NCBI GenBank assembly: GCA_021737185.1
Contig: JAIPEL010000001.1
Span: forward strand, 55,841 to 119,840
Source: Desulfobacterales bacterium
Lineage (GTDB): Bacteria; Desulfobacterota; Desulfobacteria; Desulfobacterales; CAFBRK01
Length of the DNA stretch: 64,000 nucleotides
Direction: 5' to 3'
Under the pieces are notes generated by a model. The model saw only the letters and a program-made list of their open reading frames with translations, was not told where the DNA came from and did no database searches. Numbering within the stretch: position 1 is the stretch's first letter; each line of letters opens with the position of its first letter. Below, piece by piece: positions 54,467-63,502 of this stretch. A program made the translations under genes and the position numbers.

Positions 54467-55249
54467 ATGAACCCTTTTTCGATATCGGCGATTGCAGATA
54501 AATTGGAAAATGCCTACACTCAATGCACGCCGATCAGTCAACTGACCCAGGACTACCCGAACATAACGGTGGAGGATGCTTACGCGGTACAGATCGAACA
54601 GATTGATCGCCGCATCAAAGCCGGCAAAGCTACAATCGGAAAAAAAATTGGACTTACAAGCCTGGCTATGCAGAAAATGCTCGGCGTAGACGAACCGGAT
54701 TTCGGCCATTTGCTGGACGATATGCTAATCTATGACGGTGAATGTATTGAGCGCGCCAGGCTTATCGCTCCCAAGGTCGAGCCTGAAATCGCTTTTATAA
54801 TGAGCGGGGACCTGCAGGGGCCTGGAGTAACCCCAGCAGATGTATTGCAAAATACGATGGGGGTGACAGCGGCCTTGGAGATTATTGATAGCCGCATCAA
54901 GGACTGGAAAATTAAAATTCAGGATACGGTCGCTGACAATGCCTCCAGCGCCGTTTTCACCCTTGGTGGCCGAATAGTTGCTCCGTTGGACATCGACCTG
55001 AGATACACCGGAATGGTCTTCCGTAAAAACGGTAGGGTGTGTTCGACCGGCGCTGGAGCTGCGGTACTGGGTAATCCGACCCAAGCCGTTGCCTGGCTTG
55101 CCAATAAACTTGCCGATTTTGGGTCCTACATCTGCCGGGGCGATGTCATCCTGGCAGGGGCGTTGGTTAAGGCCGAAGAGGCGGTAGTCGGCGACAACTT
55201 TTCCGTCATCTTTGATCGGATTGGGGATGCTTGCTGCAACTTTTCATAG
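54467..55249 (+). CDS. 2-hydroxypentadienoate hydratase family (MhpD/DmpE, FAH superfamily)
   Basis: The 260-residue protein has IGKKIGLTSLAMQKMLGVDE, PDFGHLLDDMLI, the metal-ligand block KVEPEIAFIMSGDLQGPGVT, ALEIIDSRI and GNPTQAVAWLANKLADFGSY, diagnostic of the 2-oxopent-4-enoate hydratase/4-oxalocrotonate decarboxylase group. Members hydrate a 2-hydroxydienoate or decarboxylate a 2-oxo diacid; related FAH-fold proteins dehydrate 2-keto-3-deoxy sugar acids. It is the last gene of the island. The spacer 55250-55385 is very AT-rich. Confidence 0.88.
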   Translation: MNPFSISAIADKLENAYTQCTPISQLTQDYPNITVEDAYAVQIEQIDRRIKAGKATIGKKIGLTSLAMQKMLGVDEPDFGHLLDDMLIYDGECIERARLIAPKVEPEIAFIMSGDLQGPGVTPADVLQNTMGVTAALEIIDSRIKDWKIKIQDTVADNASSAVFTLGGRIVAPLDIDLRYTGMVFRKNGRVCSTGAGAAVLGNPTQAVAWLANKLADFGSYICRGDVILAGALVKAEEAVVGDNFSVIFDRIGDACCNFS

Positions 55250-55417
55250 TATTTTTTTCTCTAATAGTTTTGAAATCTCCTTCCCTACTTGACTCCGAAA
55301 ATCTACCAAGTTTTTTCCAACTAAACGGCAGAATAATCAAACTATATACTCAATCTTCCTATACCCTTTCCGTTGACTTGATTATGCCAAGCAACACTTG
55401 CTGTGCTGCTGCCGGCG

Positions 55418-55446
55418 TTGATAATTTCAAGCCGGGGTACTATACT
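55418..55446 (+). promoter_or_regulatory. Sigma70 promoter of hmgL, probably leaderless
   Basis: TTGATA (55418-55423), a 17-base spacer and TATACT (55441-55446) match the sigma70 consensus well. The hmgL ATG is at 55455, so transcription starting 7-9 bases after the -10 box would begin at or one base before the ATG. The same arrangement is kept in the decayed copy at 26605. Confidence 0.7.
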
Positions 55447-55454
55447 TGCCGCCG

Positions 55455-56438
55455 ATGAAAAAAGACAGTCCGAAAAGATCCGCCGCGGCAAGGGTGACCC
55501 TGGTGGAGGTGGGTCTGCGGGACGGCTTTCAGATGGAAGAAAAGCCGGTCCCCACGGCGTTGAAGATCGAGCTCGTCTCGGCCCTGGTCGATGCCGGCCT
55601 GCGGCGCATTCAGGCGGCCTCCTTCGTCCATCCGCAAAAGGTCCCCCAAATGGCCGACGCCGGGGAACTTTTCCGGCGGCTGCCGGAGGTTTCCGGGGTC
55701 CGGTACAGCGCGCTGGTGCTGAACCCGCGGGGCCTTGCACGGGCCCTGGCCGCCGGTGTCGAGGAGCTGGAGATATCGGTTTCCGCCAGCGACGCCCACA
55801 GCCGGCGAAACGCCGGCATGGGGGCAGAGAAGGCCCTCGGCCAGGGACTCGCCATGATCCGGGAGGCGAAAACCGCCCGCATCGTCGTGCGGGGCGGAAT
55901 CCAGTGCGCCTTTGGGTGCGTCACCGAGGGTCGAATTGCCCAGAAGCGGGTTCTTGCCATGGCCGAGGCGTTTCTGGCCGGGGGGGTCGATCAGCTGGTG
56001 CTTTGCGATACCGCCGGCATGGCGGGGCCGTTTCAGGTCCGGCGGATGCTCGATCGGGTGATGCCAGCGGCAGGATCGATTCCGCTGGCGGTCCACCTTC
56101 ACGACACCCGCGGTCTGGGGCTGGTCAACGCGGCGGCGGCCCTCGACAGCGGGGTGACCCACTTCGATACGGCTGCCGGCGGCATGGGCGGCTGCCCGTT
56201 TGTGGCGGGGGCGGCCGGCAACATCGCCACCGAGGACACGGCGGTTCTGATGGCGAAGATGGGGGTGGAGACCGGCATCGACATCGCAAAGGTGGCCGGC
56301 GTCACCGAACGGCTCGAGGCGTTTTTCGGCAAACGGTTTCCGGCCAGAAACCGAAAAGAGACCTTTCAGCCCGAAGTGAAAAAAATTCGAAGCACGAAAT
56401 CCGAAATTCGAAATGGTTCGACAGGCTCACCACCCTGA
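55455..56438 (+). CDS. hmgL: Hydroxymethylglutaryl-CoA lyase
   Basis: HMG-CoA lyase cleaves HMG-CoA to acetyl-CoA and acetoacetate in leucine catabolism. The 327-residue protein has VTLVEVGLRDGFQ with Arg22 and Asp23 (14-26), HLHDTRGLGLVNAAA near 219-233, and the signature GGMGGCPFVAGAAGNIATED with the catalytic cysteine. The last 20 or so residues (FQPEVKKIRSTKSEIRNGST...) are translated from an intergenic repeat rather than from family sequence. No ribosome site precedes ATG 55455; a GTG at 55495 in front of VTLVEVG is the only alternative. The 5' third is duplicated at 26642. Confidence 0.92.
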   Translation: MKKDSPKRSAAARVTLVEVGLRDGFQMEEKPVPTALKIELVSALVDAGLRRIQAASFVHPQKVPQMADAGELFRRLPEVSGVRYSALVLNPRGLARALAAGVEELEISVSASDAHSRRNAGMGAEKALGQGLAMIREAKTARIVVRGGIQCAFGCVTEGRIAQKRVLAMAEAFLAGGVDQLVLCDTAGMAGPFQVRRMLDRVMPAAGSIPLAVHLHDTRGLGLVNAAAALDSGVTHFDTAAGGMGGCPFVAGAAGNIATEDTAVLMAKMGVETGIDIAKVAGVTERLEAFFGKRFPARNRKETFQPEVKKIRSTKSEIRNGSTGSPP

Positions 56439-56450
56439 GCAACGTCGAAG
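56362..56450 (+). repeat. Dispersed repeat with AATTCGAAGCACGAAAT core running into the hmgL 3' end
   Basis: CCTTTCAGCCC-AA-G-GAAAAA followed by TTCGAAGCACGAAAT occurs here and again at 63654-63691. It is followed here by TTCGACAGGCTCACCACCCT, another motif common between genes of such genomes. The first part codes for the C-terminal tail of HMG-CoA lyase. Confidence 0.6.
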
Positions 56451-56547
56451 GGCAATCCCGAATGATCAAAATTCGAATGACCCAAACAACAGCAGATATT
56501 CAAAAGGTTTTCGGTTTTTTGCCCTTGGACCTTGTTTTGGTCATTTT

Positions 56548-56592
56548 CCGGGCGGCAAAGCCGCCCCTTATAAATGCGCGCCGGCGAATTTA
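56548..56592 (-). repeat. Double-hairpin element on the OmpA-like stop codon
   Basis: On the minus strand the sequence reads TAAATTCGCCGGCGCGCATTTA then GGGGCGGCTTTGCCGCCC, closely matching the element after gyrA. The TAA at 56592-56590 is the stop codon. GGGCGGC-AAA-GCCGCCC is a perfect hairpin at 56550-56566. Confidence 0.6.
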
Positions 56593-57162
56593 TTCGTCCA
56601 GGCGGGTAAAGACCACCCTCCGGTTTCTGGCGCGGCCTTCTTCGGTCTCGTTGGAGGCCACCGGCTGGGAATCTCCGTGGCCCCGGGCGATCAGCCGATC
56701 AGGGGAGATGCCGTAAAATTCGACGAGAAAATTCTTCACCGCTTCGGCCCGCTCCCGGGAAAGCTTCTGGTTGGCTTCATCTGAACCGGTGTTGTCGGTG
56801 TGCCCGGCGATCTCGAAGCGATGTCCGGCCAGGGCGTCTGAAGAGAGCGCCTCTCCGGCTTCCTGGATCTGTCGGATCGAAAAATCGCCGGCCAGTTCGG
56901 TGGAGCCGACTTTGAACAGGATGTTCACGGTGACCTGGGCGGGGGCTTGGACGTCCTTTTCGAGGCTCCGGATCTTTTTTTCCGGGTAGTCGCTTTTCGG
57001 AGCGCGGATCCGCAGCATGTCGATGAACTGTTCCCGGGTGATCAACTCCCGGACCTCTCCGGTGGGTTCCGGCGCCGGCGGATCTTCGCACCGGGCAGTG
57101 CCGGAAAATACGCAGGCGGAGACGGCAAGCGCGAGTATCGAAAAAAGCCGCACGGCTTTCAC
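56590..57162 (-). CDS. OmpA-like peptidoglycan-binding periplasmic protein
   Basis: The 190-residue precursor has a signal sequence (MKAVRLFSILALAVSACVFS, cleavage likely near residue 23-25), a short Pro-rich linker, and a C-terminal OmpA domain: VTVNILFKVGSTELAGDF, FEIAGHTDNTGSDEANQKLS, RAEAVKNFLVEFYGI and RARNRRVVFTRL. It would bind diaminopimelate in peptidoglycan and tether the envelope. It is not followed by a Tol-Pal operon here. A repeat overlaps its stop codon. Confidence 0.88.
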   Translation of the reverse strand: MKAVRLFSILALAVSACVFSGTARCEDPPAPEPTGEVRELITREQFIDMLRIRAPKSDYPEKKIRSLEKDVQAPAQVTVNILFKVGSTELAGDFSIRQIQEAGEALSSDALAGHRFEIAGHTDNTGSDEANQKLSRERAEAVKNFLVEFYGISPDRLIARGHGDSQPVASNETEEGRARNRRVVFTRLDE

Positions 57163-57285
57163 TGTGTTTCCTCCGGCCGCCCCGATGGAGTTTCGCTCCC
57201 TCGGGCCGGCGGTCTGTTTCCCGGGCTACCAGCGCCCGGCCATGGCTCGATTCATAGCCAAATTACAGGACCTTGTCAAAAGCCC

Positions 57286-58299
57286 CTACACCATGGTGAT
57301 CAGGTTTTTGCCGCCTTTTTTGCTTCGGTACATCGATTCGTCGGCCAGATGAAGAAGCGCGCGCTTGCCGGCGGCATCTTCCGGGTAGCAGGCGATGCCG
57401 AAGCTTGCCGTCACCTTCACGTGAAGCCCCACGGCTTCGAGCAGGACCGCATTGGCCAGCGCGAGGCGCATTTTTTCCACCTTGGCGGCCGCCGCCGGTT
57501 TGCCCTGGTCGGGCAAAATGACCACGAATTCGTCTCCGCCATAGCGGACCAGGGAGTCTCCTTCCTCCATCTGCGAGTCGATCACGCAGGCGACCTCTCC
57601 TAAGGTCTGGCTGGCCATCAGGTGGCCGTGGGTGTCGACCACCTGTTTGAAATTGTCCAGATCGAAAAAGACCAGGGAGGTCTTTCGCTCCTTTTCGATC
57701 AGCCGTTGCAGGTGCTGGTGCAGATACCGGGTGTTGTAGTATCCGGTCACGTCGTCGATGAAAGTCAACGCCTCCATTTCCCGGTGGATGCGGGCGTTGG
57801 CAATGGCAATGGCGACAAAGTCGGCCAGGATCGACAAGGCCGGCATGGAGGTTTCATCGAAAAGGGAAGGATCTTCTGGATTGACCACCTCGATGACCCC
57901 GATCACCGAATCCTGTATCTTCAGGGGAAGGCAGATGAGAGAACGGGTGACGAAGCCGGTCATTTCGTCGATCTGCCGGTTGAACCGCGGGTCGCCCTCG
58001 ATGTCCGGCACCAGCACCGGTTCACCGGTCTGGGCCACGGTCCCGGCGATGCCCTCTCCGAGCTTGATGCGGATGTTTCGCAGCTGCTGGCTCGGCAGGC
58101 CCGCCACCACCTCGAAGCGCAGCTCCTGGGCGATGGGATCCATGAGAAACAAGGTCCAGTTCTTTGCCCGGATCATCCGGTTGAGTCGATTGAAGATGAT
58201 CTCCAGGATCCGTTCCATGTGAAGGGTGGCGGTGACGGCCTTGCCGATCTCCACGCATGTCATCAAGCTTTTTTCCTGCAGCGACATTGCATCATTCAA
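57286..58299 (-). CDS. GAF-GGDEF diguanylate cyclase
   Basis: The 337-residue protein has a GAF domain at about residues 10-165 (ILEIIFNRLNRMIRAKNWTL, VPDIEGDPRFNRQIDEMTGF) and a GGDEF domain with DDVTGYYNTRYLHQHLQRLI and the active-site RYGGDEFVVI, so it can make cyclic di-GMP in response to a ligand of the GAF domain. A product-inhibition I-site RxxD is not evident. TTG 58299 is chosen because GGAGG lies 8 bases upstream; the ATG at 58365 lacks a ribosome site. Confidence 0.88.
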   Translation of the reverse strand: MNDAMSLQEKSLMTCVEIGKAVTATLHMERILEIIFNRLNRMIRAKNWTLFLMDPIAQELRFEVVAGLPSQQLRNIRIKLGEGIAGTVAQTGEPVLVPDIEGDPRFNRQIDEMTGFVTRSLICLPLKIQDSVIGVIEVVNPEDPSLFDETSMPALSILADFVAIAIANARIHREMEALTFIDDVTGYYNTRYLHQHLQRLIEKERKTSLVFFDLDNFKQVVDTHGHLMASQTLGEVACVIDSQMEEGDSLVRYGGDEFVVILPDQGKPAAAAKVEKMRLALANAVLLEAVGLHVKVTASFGIACYPEDAAGKRALLHLADESMYRSKKGGKNLITMV

Positions 58300-58434
58300 C
58301 GGCTTTTCCTCCACATGCTCAGTGCTCGATAATATAATTTCGGTGACGTATCTCAAGTTCAACATACGAGGCGCCGAGGATGCGCAGATGAAAATATATA
58401 AGGGTTTCTCTGCGGCCTGCCAGACCCCGTGTTT

Positions 58435-60348
58435 TTATCTACGCTCTATCCGCACGTATTGGTCGTAGAAGGGGGCGCCGCGGCCGATGTCGGTGATCCC
58501 GTCTTCAATCAGGCGGTTTATCCCCCCGCCGAGTTTCATCCAGTCCCCCCTTCGGTAAATCACCGCCTCCGGATGCAGCCCCGGAAGCGTTTGCAGCCTG
58601 ACCGACAACCGGCCCAGGGGAGAGACAATGAACGCTTCGGCGTTTGGTTCCATCCTTTCCAGTTCAGGGCAGTCCGGCGCCACCCAGGCCGTGGGCGGCA
58701 TCGACTGATCCTCGACAAGCATCTGGGAGTGGACCGCCTCTTTTCGAATCAAAGACAGCAGCCGCAGCGGATAGCCTTCGGGCGGTCCCGGCTCCGGATG
58801 CAGGGCAGGCGGGAAGCGGTACTTGCCGTCCGGGTGGTCGAAGCAGAGGCCTTCGTAGGCGATCTCAGGCGTATCGGCCCGCACCGCGCCTTTTTTTTTG
58901 AGCTCGTCCAACGAAACCGAAAGGGTCGTCGATAAAAGCGAGCGGGCCAGGCAGTCTTGCCGGGTCGGCATTTCCAGCGCCGGCGACAGCCGTCCGGCCA
59001 GCTCGATCATGATCCGGTCGTCGGTCCGGGCCTTACCGGGCGGGTTCATGACGGCCGGCACATACTGGACGTAGTCGTGGAGAAACGATCCGACCACGTC
59101 CTCCTGTTCGAGCATCAGCGCCGAGGGAAGAACCAGGTCGGCGCAGTCGGCGGTGTCTGTCAGAAAAGCGTCCACGACGACGGTGAAGGGAATCCTTTTC
59201 AGGGCCCGGGCGGTCCTTTTTGAATCGGGGGCCTGGTTGACGATGTTACAGCCGTTGACCCAGGCCATGCGGATCGGCGGGTCGCCGGCCTCTTGGATCT
59301 GCCTGCCCAGGGTCGGTTCGGCAAAGGTGCGCCGGGATTTTGGCGCTGGCTTTTCAGTCCAGTCCAGGTTCAGGTGGGCGTAGGAGTCAAGGTGGTAGTA
59401 GCTGCCACCGCCGATGCGTCCGATGTTGCCGCTGATCATAGCAAGGGCGTTGATCCAGCGTACGTTCTCGCCCCCGAACCGGTACCGTTGGAGTCCGGTG
59501 CCGACGATGGTGGCCGCAGGGGTTTTTACACGGTACCATCGAAGAAGTTTTTCCAGGTCTTTTTGCGCCACCTTGCAGGCGGACAGAAGATCGGCGTTGG
59601 TGAACCGGCGTAAAAGCGCTTCGAACCGGTGACAGTGTCTTGAACGCTTCGGGATCAGGGGGTCGGCCGGCTCGGTTTCCAGCCAGCGGCAGAGCGCCGC
59701 CGCGGCAAGGAAGCGGTCCGTCCCCGGCCGGATCCGGATATGGTCGTCTGAAAAGGAATCGCTGTCGTCTCCTCCCGGGGAGATCGTCAACACCCGGGTG
59801 CCTTTTTTCCGGGCCCCTGCCACGATCGCCGCCATGTGAATGGAGCTTTTCGGAAGGTCCCTTCCCCAGTTGACGATGCGCGATGCGTTTGCCAGGTCGG
59901 CGATGTCGTGGTTTTTCCGGGAGCCGAAGTCGCAAAGAAAGGCCGCAAAACCGGCGGCGTCGCAAAGGGAGCCCTTGACCCGGGTGGCGCCGATCCGGTT
60001 GAAAAAAAGCCGGGGGACCTGCTTGAGCGCCCCCTGGGCGCCCGCGCTCTGGATGTGGAGAATCGATTCGGGCGCGCTGCGACATTCGTCGATCTTTTCG
60101 GCGCAAAGGTCCAGGGCATGGTCCCAGCCGATTTCTTGCCACCCGCCGCTTTTTTTCAGCAGCGGATGGACGATTCGCTCCGGCGAGCGAAGACGCTCGA
60201 GGTGGCGGTGGATTTTTTTGCAGGTAAAGCCCCGGGTCACCGGGTGATCGGGGTTTCCCCGCAGGCGGATTTCCCCGTCCGGTCCTGTGGAAACAATCAA
60301 GGAGCAGGCATCCGGGCAGTCCATGGTGCAGGCCGTTACCGTCTTCAT
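58435..60348 (-). CDS. Molybdopterin-dependent oxidoreductase (DMSO reductase superfamily)
   Basis: A 637-residue single catalytic subunit. The N-terminal [4Fe-4S] site is C7, C11, C15 and C43 (CTMDCPDACS and GFTCKK). GNPDHPVTRGFTC, GSLCDAAGFA (likely Mo-ligand loop), GTGLQRYRFGGENVRWINAL and the C-terminal MGD-binding barrel are present. No twin-arginine signal precedes the first cysteine, so it is cytoplasmic. No electron-transfer or membrane subunit is next to it. Substrate unknown; polysulfide/thiosulfate-type and formate-type members share these features. Confidence 0.85.
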   Translation of the reverse strand: MKTVTACTMDCPDACSLIVSTGPDGEIRLRGNPDHPVTRGFTCKKIHRHLERLRSPERIVHPLLKKSGGWQEIGWDHALDLCAEKIDECRSAPESILHIQSAGAQGALKQVPRLFFNRIGATRVKGSLCDAAGFAAFLCDFGSRKNHDIADLANASRIVNWGRDLPKSSIHMAAIVAGARKKGTRVLTISPGGDDSDSFSDDHIRIRPGTDRFLAAAALCRWLETEPADPLIPKRSRHCHRFEALLRRFTNADLLSACKVAQKDLEKLLRWYRVKTPAATIVGTGLQRYRFGGENVRWINALAMISGNIGRIGGGSYYHLDSYAHLNLDWTEKPAPKSRRTFAEPTLGRQIQEAGDPPIRMAWVNGCNIVNQAPDSKRTARALKRIPFTVVVDAFLTDTADCADLVLPSALMLEQEDVVGSFLHDYVQYVPAVMNPPGKARTDDRIMIELAGRLSPALEMPTRQDCLARSLLSTTLSVSLDELKKKGAVRADTPEIAYEGLCFDHPDGKYRFPPALHPEPGPPEGYPLRLLSLIRKEAVHSQMLVEDQSMPPTAWVAPDCPELERMEPNAEAFIVSPLGRLSVRLQTLPGLHPEAVIYRRGDWMKLGGGINRLIEDGITDIGRGAPFYDQYVRIERR

Positions 60349-60371
60349 GTCATCTGCATCATTTCGAATTG

Positions 60372-60481
60372 AAGTTTCATAAGAGCTGGGGCCCCTGGCT
60401 AACCGGGCGGCCAGGATTATCGGATCATCAAACTTTCTCCTCGAAGCCGCAGCCTCTGTAGTGAACGGCCTCCGTGCCGTT
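60372..60481. repeat. Second, partial copy of the 14.9-kb MITE/REP-like element
   Basis: AAGTTTCAT (60372-60380) and the block AAACTTTCTCCTCGAAGCC plus CCTCTGTAGTGAACGGCC to GTGCCGTTC (60430-60482) match the element at 14896-15010. The copy ends exactly at the aconitase stop codon (TCA on the plus strand, 60481-60483). Confidence 0.55.
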
Positions 60482-62433
60482 CAAGACGGTTTGGCCCCCT
60501 TCTTCTTTCTGACCACGTTGATCAGGCTTCCGTCCAGGATCATCTCCACTTGACGGCGGCTGAGGGTGTGCGCAACCTCGAAATCAGTTTCCTTGGAGGC
60601 GTTTTTCACGGTGATCCGGTTTCCTTCCTGAAGGGCCGTGGGCAGCTTCTCGATGCGAAGTTCGTCTCCCTGGTCGATGCCGCCGTAGTCCGCCGGATCG
60701 ACGAACGTCACCGGGAGCATGCCGAAATTGGCCAGGTTCTGCCAGTGGATCCGGGCAAAGCTTTTGGCAATGACGATCTTCAGCCCCAGGTACCGGGGCG
60801 CGATGGCGGCGTGCTCCCGGCTGGAGCCCTGGCCGTAATTGTTTCCGCCGACCAGGAAAAAACCTTCCTGTTGGCGGGCCATGGCCCGTTGATAGAAGGT
60901 TTCGTCCACCCGGCTGAAGACGAACTTGCTGATCTCCGGGATGTTGCTGCGAAACGGGAGGATTTGGGCGCCGGCGGGCATGATCTCGTCGGTGGAGATG
61001 TCGTCTCCCATCTTCAGCAAGACCGGGCCGGAAACGGTTTCGTCCAGGGGGTCGAACGGGGGAAGCGGTTTGATGTTGGGCCCTTTTTCCAGGGGAGGTT
61101 TTTCCCCGTCCGGCGGCGGGGCCACGAGCATGTCCGTGTTGATCCGGATCGTTTCCGGCTCCTGGAACCGGGGGTAGGGCATGTCGAGGGTTCTCGGATC
61201 GGTGATGACCCCGGTCAGGGCCGACGCGGCTGCGGTTTCCGGGCTGCACAGGTAGACCTGATCTTCCTTGGTGCCGGAGCGGCCCGGAAAGTTTCGCGGC
61301 ACGGTCCGGAGGCTGATCTTTCCGGTGGCCGGCGCCTGGCCCATGCCGATGCAGCCGTTGCATCCGGCCTGGTGTATTCGCGCACCGCAGTGGTAGAGCT
61401 TTTCCAGCAGCCCCATGGCGGCAAGGTTTTCAACGACCTGGCGCGAGGTCGGGTTGATGTCCAAAGACACCCGGTCGTGGACCTGGCGGCCGTCGACCAT
61501 CATGGCCGGAACGGCAAAATCCCGCATGCCGGGGTTGGCGGACGACCCGATGTAGGACTGGTAAATCTCCCGGCCGGCCACCTCGGCGACGGGGACCACG
61601 TTGCCCGGACTGCTGGGAAGGGCGATCAGCGGCTCTAAAGAAGACAGGTCGATCTCGTCGGTTTCGTCGTATTCGGCGTCGGCATCGGCTTCCAGGGGGG
61701 TCCAGGCGTCTTTACGGCCCTGGCGGCTCAAAAAGGCCCGAACCGTGTCGTCCGATGGGAAAACGGTGGTGGTGGCCCCCAGTTCGGTTCCCATGTTGGC
61801 GATCACGTGCCGATCCATGGCCGAAAGCGATTGCAGGCCCGGACCGAAATATTCGACGATTTTTCCGTAGCCGCCGTCCACGCCGTGGCGGCGGAGCATT
61901 TCCAAAATCACGTCCTTGGCGCTGACCCAGTCGGGAAGGCTTCCGGTCAGCCGGACGCCCATCACCTTCGGCATCTTGATGTAGATCGGCTCTCCGGCCA
62001 TGGCCAGGGCCACCTCCAGGCCCCCTGCACCCATGGCCAGCATCCCCAACGCACCGCCGGCGGGAGTGTGGCTGTCCGATCCGAGCAAGGTTTTACCCGG
62101 TATCCCGAAACGCTCCATGTGAACCGGGTGGCTGACGCCGTTTCCCGGCCGGCTGTACCACACGCCGAACCTGGCGCAGGCGCTGCGCAAAAAGAGGTGG
62201 TCGTCTGCATTTTTATAATCGGTCTGGAGCAGGTTATGGTCTACGTATTGGGCGGACAGCTCGGTTTTGACCCGGTCGACGCCCATGGCCTCGAACTCGA
62301 GCATGACCATGGTGCCGGTGGCGTCCTGGGTCAGGGTTTGATCGATCCTCAGGCCGATTTCTTCTCCGAGCTGCATGCGGCCGTCTGTCAGATGCGATTC
62401 GATCAGCTTGGCGGCGACGGTTTTTCCCATCAT
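60481..62433 (-). CDS. Aconitate hydratase
   Basis: The 650-residue enzyme interconverts citrate and isocitrate. It shows LLGSDSHTPAGGALGMLAMG, the cluster cysteines in LYHCGARIHQAGCNGCIGMG with a further cysteine about 60 residues later in VYLCSPETAAAS, GRSGTKEDQ, NYGQGSSREHAAIAPRYLGL and SFARIHWQNLANFGMLPVTF of the swivel domain. The length and order match the short aconitase found in many anaerobes. It lies in the same orientation as the molybdopterin enzyme, separated by a repeat. Confidence 0.93.
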   Translation of the reverse strand: MMGKTVAAKLIESHLTDGRMQLGEEIGLRIDQTLTQDATGTMVMLEFEAMGVDRVKTELSAQYVDHNLLQTDYKNADDHLFLRSACARFGVWYSRPGNGVSHPVHMERFGIPGKTLLGSDSHTPAGGALGMLAMGAGGLEVALAMAGEPIYIKMPKVMGVRLTGSLPDWVSAKDVILEMLRRHGVDGGYGKIVEYFGPGLQSLSAMDRHVIANMGTELGATTTVFPSDDTVRAFLSRQGRKDAWTPLEADADAEYDETDEIDLSSLEPLIALPSSPGNVVPVAEVAGREIYQSYIGSSANPGMRDFAVPAMMVDGRQVHDRVSLDINPTSRQVVENLAAMGLLEKLYHCGARIHQAGCNGCIGMGQAPATGKISLRTVPRNFPGRSGTKEDQVYLCSPETAAASALTGVITDPRTLDMPYPRFQEPETIRINTDMLVAPPPDGEKPPLEKGPNIKPLPPFDPLDETVSGPVLLKMGDDISTDEIMPAGAQILPFRSNIPEISKFVFSRVDETFYQRAMARQQEGFFLVGGNNYGQGSSREHAAIAPRYLGLKIVIAKSFARIHWQNLANFGMLPVTFVDPADYGGIDQGDELRIEKLPTALQEGNRITVKNASKETDFEVAHTLSRRQVEMILDGSLINVVRKKKGAKPS

Positions 62434-62662
62434 GTGCTCCCTTTTATGCTGTGGGTAAAACGAGGGGCCTTTGTGCCGGCGCTTGGCGCTGGATGCGTTT
62501 CAAGGAAGATGTTGACTTCGAGCTTCGCCGGCTGCAGCGTGTTCAAAATCTATCTTGTTGGCGATCCTGGAAAATGTCAAGGCCGGACAAAGTCGTTTGC
62601 CCGGGCGGCGGGCTTCTGCTATGGTGCCCGGACTTGAAATCAGAGACCGAGGTCGTTCACCC

Positions 62663-63502
62663 ATGGCGCTTCCAATTGACAATCTTGCACAGCAACGGCC
62701 GCTTCCGCCCCCTGGACAATGGATCCGGGAGTTCATGGCGGCGCTGTTGGAAATGCTCGACCTTTCCTGCATCTCCCTCGGCCCCGGCTGCCGGAATCTG
62801 GATACCGATCTCGCCCCGGGTTCGGGACTCATCGAAGAGATCGATTTTTTCGGGGTCGGCAAGCGCATCGAAAGCGGGAGGCTGGATGGATTTTTCCCCC
62901 AGTGGTTCGGGGATTTTCAGGGCCGCCGGATGCTTGCGGCTGCGGTCAACGGTCCCTACCGGGTGCCGTACCCGGAGGCGCCGACGCTCGTGCTGCACCT
63001 GACGATCTGGCCGGAAAAATGGCTGACCAAGGTGTGCCCCTTTGTGGTGAACGGTTTTCGCCGTGCGCAGGTCTTTGTCGGAAAAAAACCGGATTCTTTG
63101 GTGTCCGCGCGGCGGCCCGAACCGAAAGAGCTGCTGAGCTGGCACTATGGGCTCAATAACTGCAGGCGCTACATCGATCAGGAGGGATTCGAAGCCCCCA
63201 CCTGGTGGCTGGACGGCCGCGCCCGCGACGGAAAAATCATGTTCCACGACATTCCGGGTTCCTATCGGATGACCGAGTTCATCGCCTACACCCTGAACAG
63301 CGCATTGGCCAATATCGGCCATTTTCCTGCCCTCTGTCCGCCTTCGACCGAACGGGTGCGGCTTCTTGCCGCCGAATTCCGGCAGCGTGCCGTCGCCGCG
63401 CGAAACGGCGCCCCGGTGGATCCCGCCTGGCTGGCAAAGAAAAAGCCGGCCGCCGTCTCTCTCATCGACCGGTTGATCGAAGAGCTGCAAGCTGCCTTGT
63501 AA
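62663..63502 (+). CDS. Protein of unknown function, 279 residues
   Basis: The product begins MALPIDNLAQQRPLPPPGQW, with GAGGT about nine bases upstream of the ATG; in-frame ATGs at 62621 and 62555 have no ribosome site. No family is recognised. Landmarks are LSCISLGPGCRNLDTDLAPG, HYGLNNCRRYIDQEGFEAPT and GSYRMTEFIAYTLNSALANI. It is soluble and lacks a signal peptide. It is divergent from aconitase (229-base spacer, no clear promoter read). Confidence 0.7.
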   Translation: MALPIDNLAQQRPLPPPGQWIREFMAALLEMLDLSCISLGPGCRNLDTDLAPGSGLIEEIDFFGVGKRIESGRLDGFFPQWFGDFQGRRMLAAAVNGPYRVPYPEAPTLVLHLTIWPEKWLTKVCPFVVNGFRRAQVFVGKKPDSLVSARRPEPKELLSWHYGLNNCRRYIDQEGFEAPTWWLDGRARDGKIMFHDIPGSYRMTEFIAYTLNSALANIGHFPALCPPSTERVRLLAAEFRQRAVAARNGAPVDPAWLAKKKPAAVSLIDRLIEELQAAL

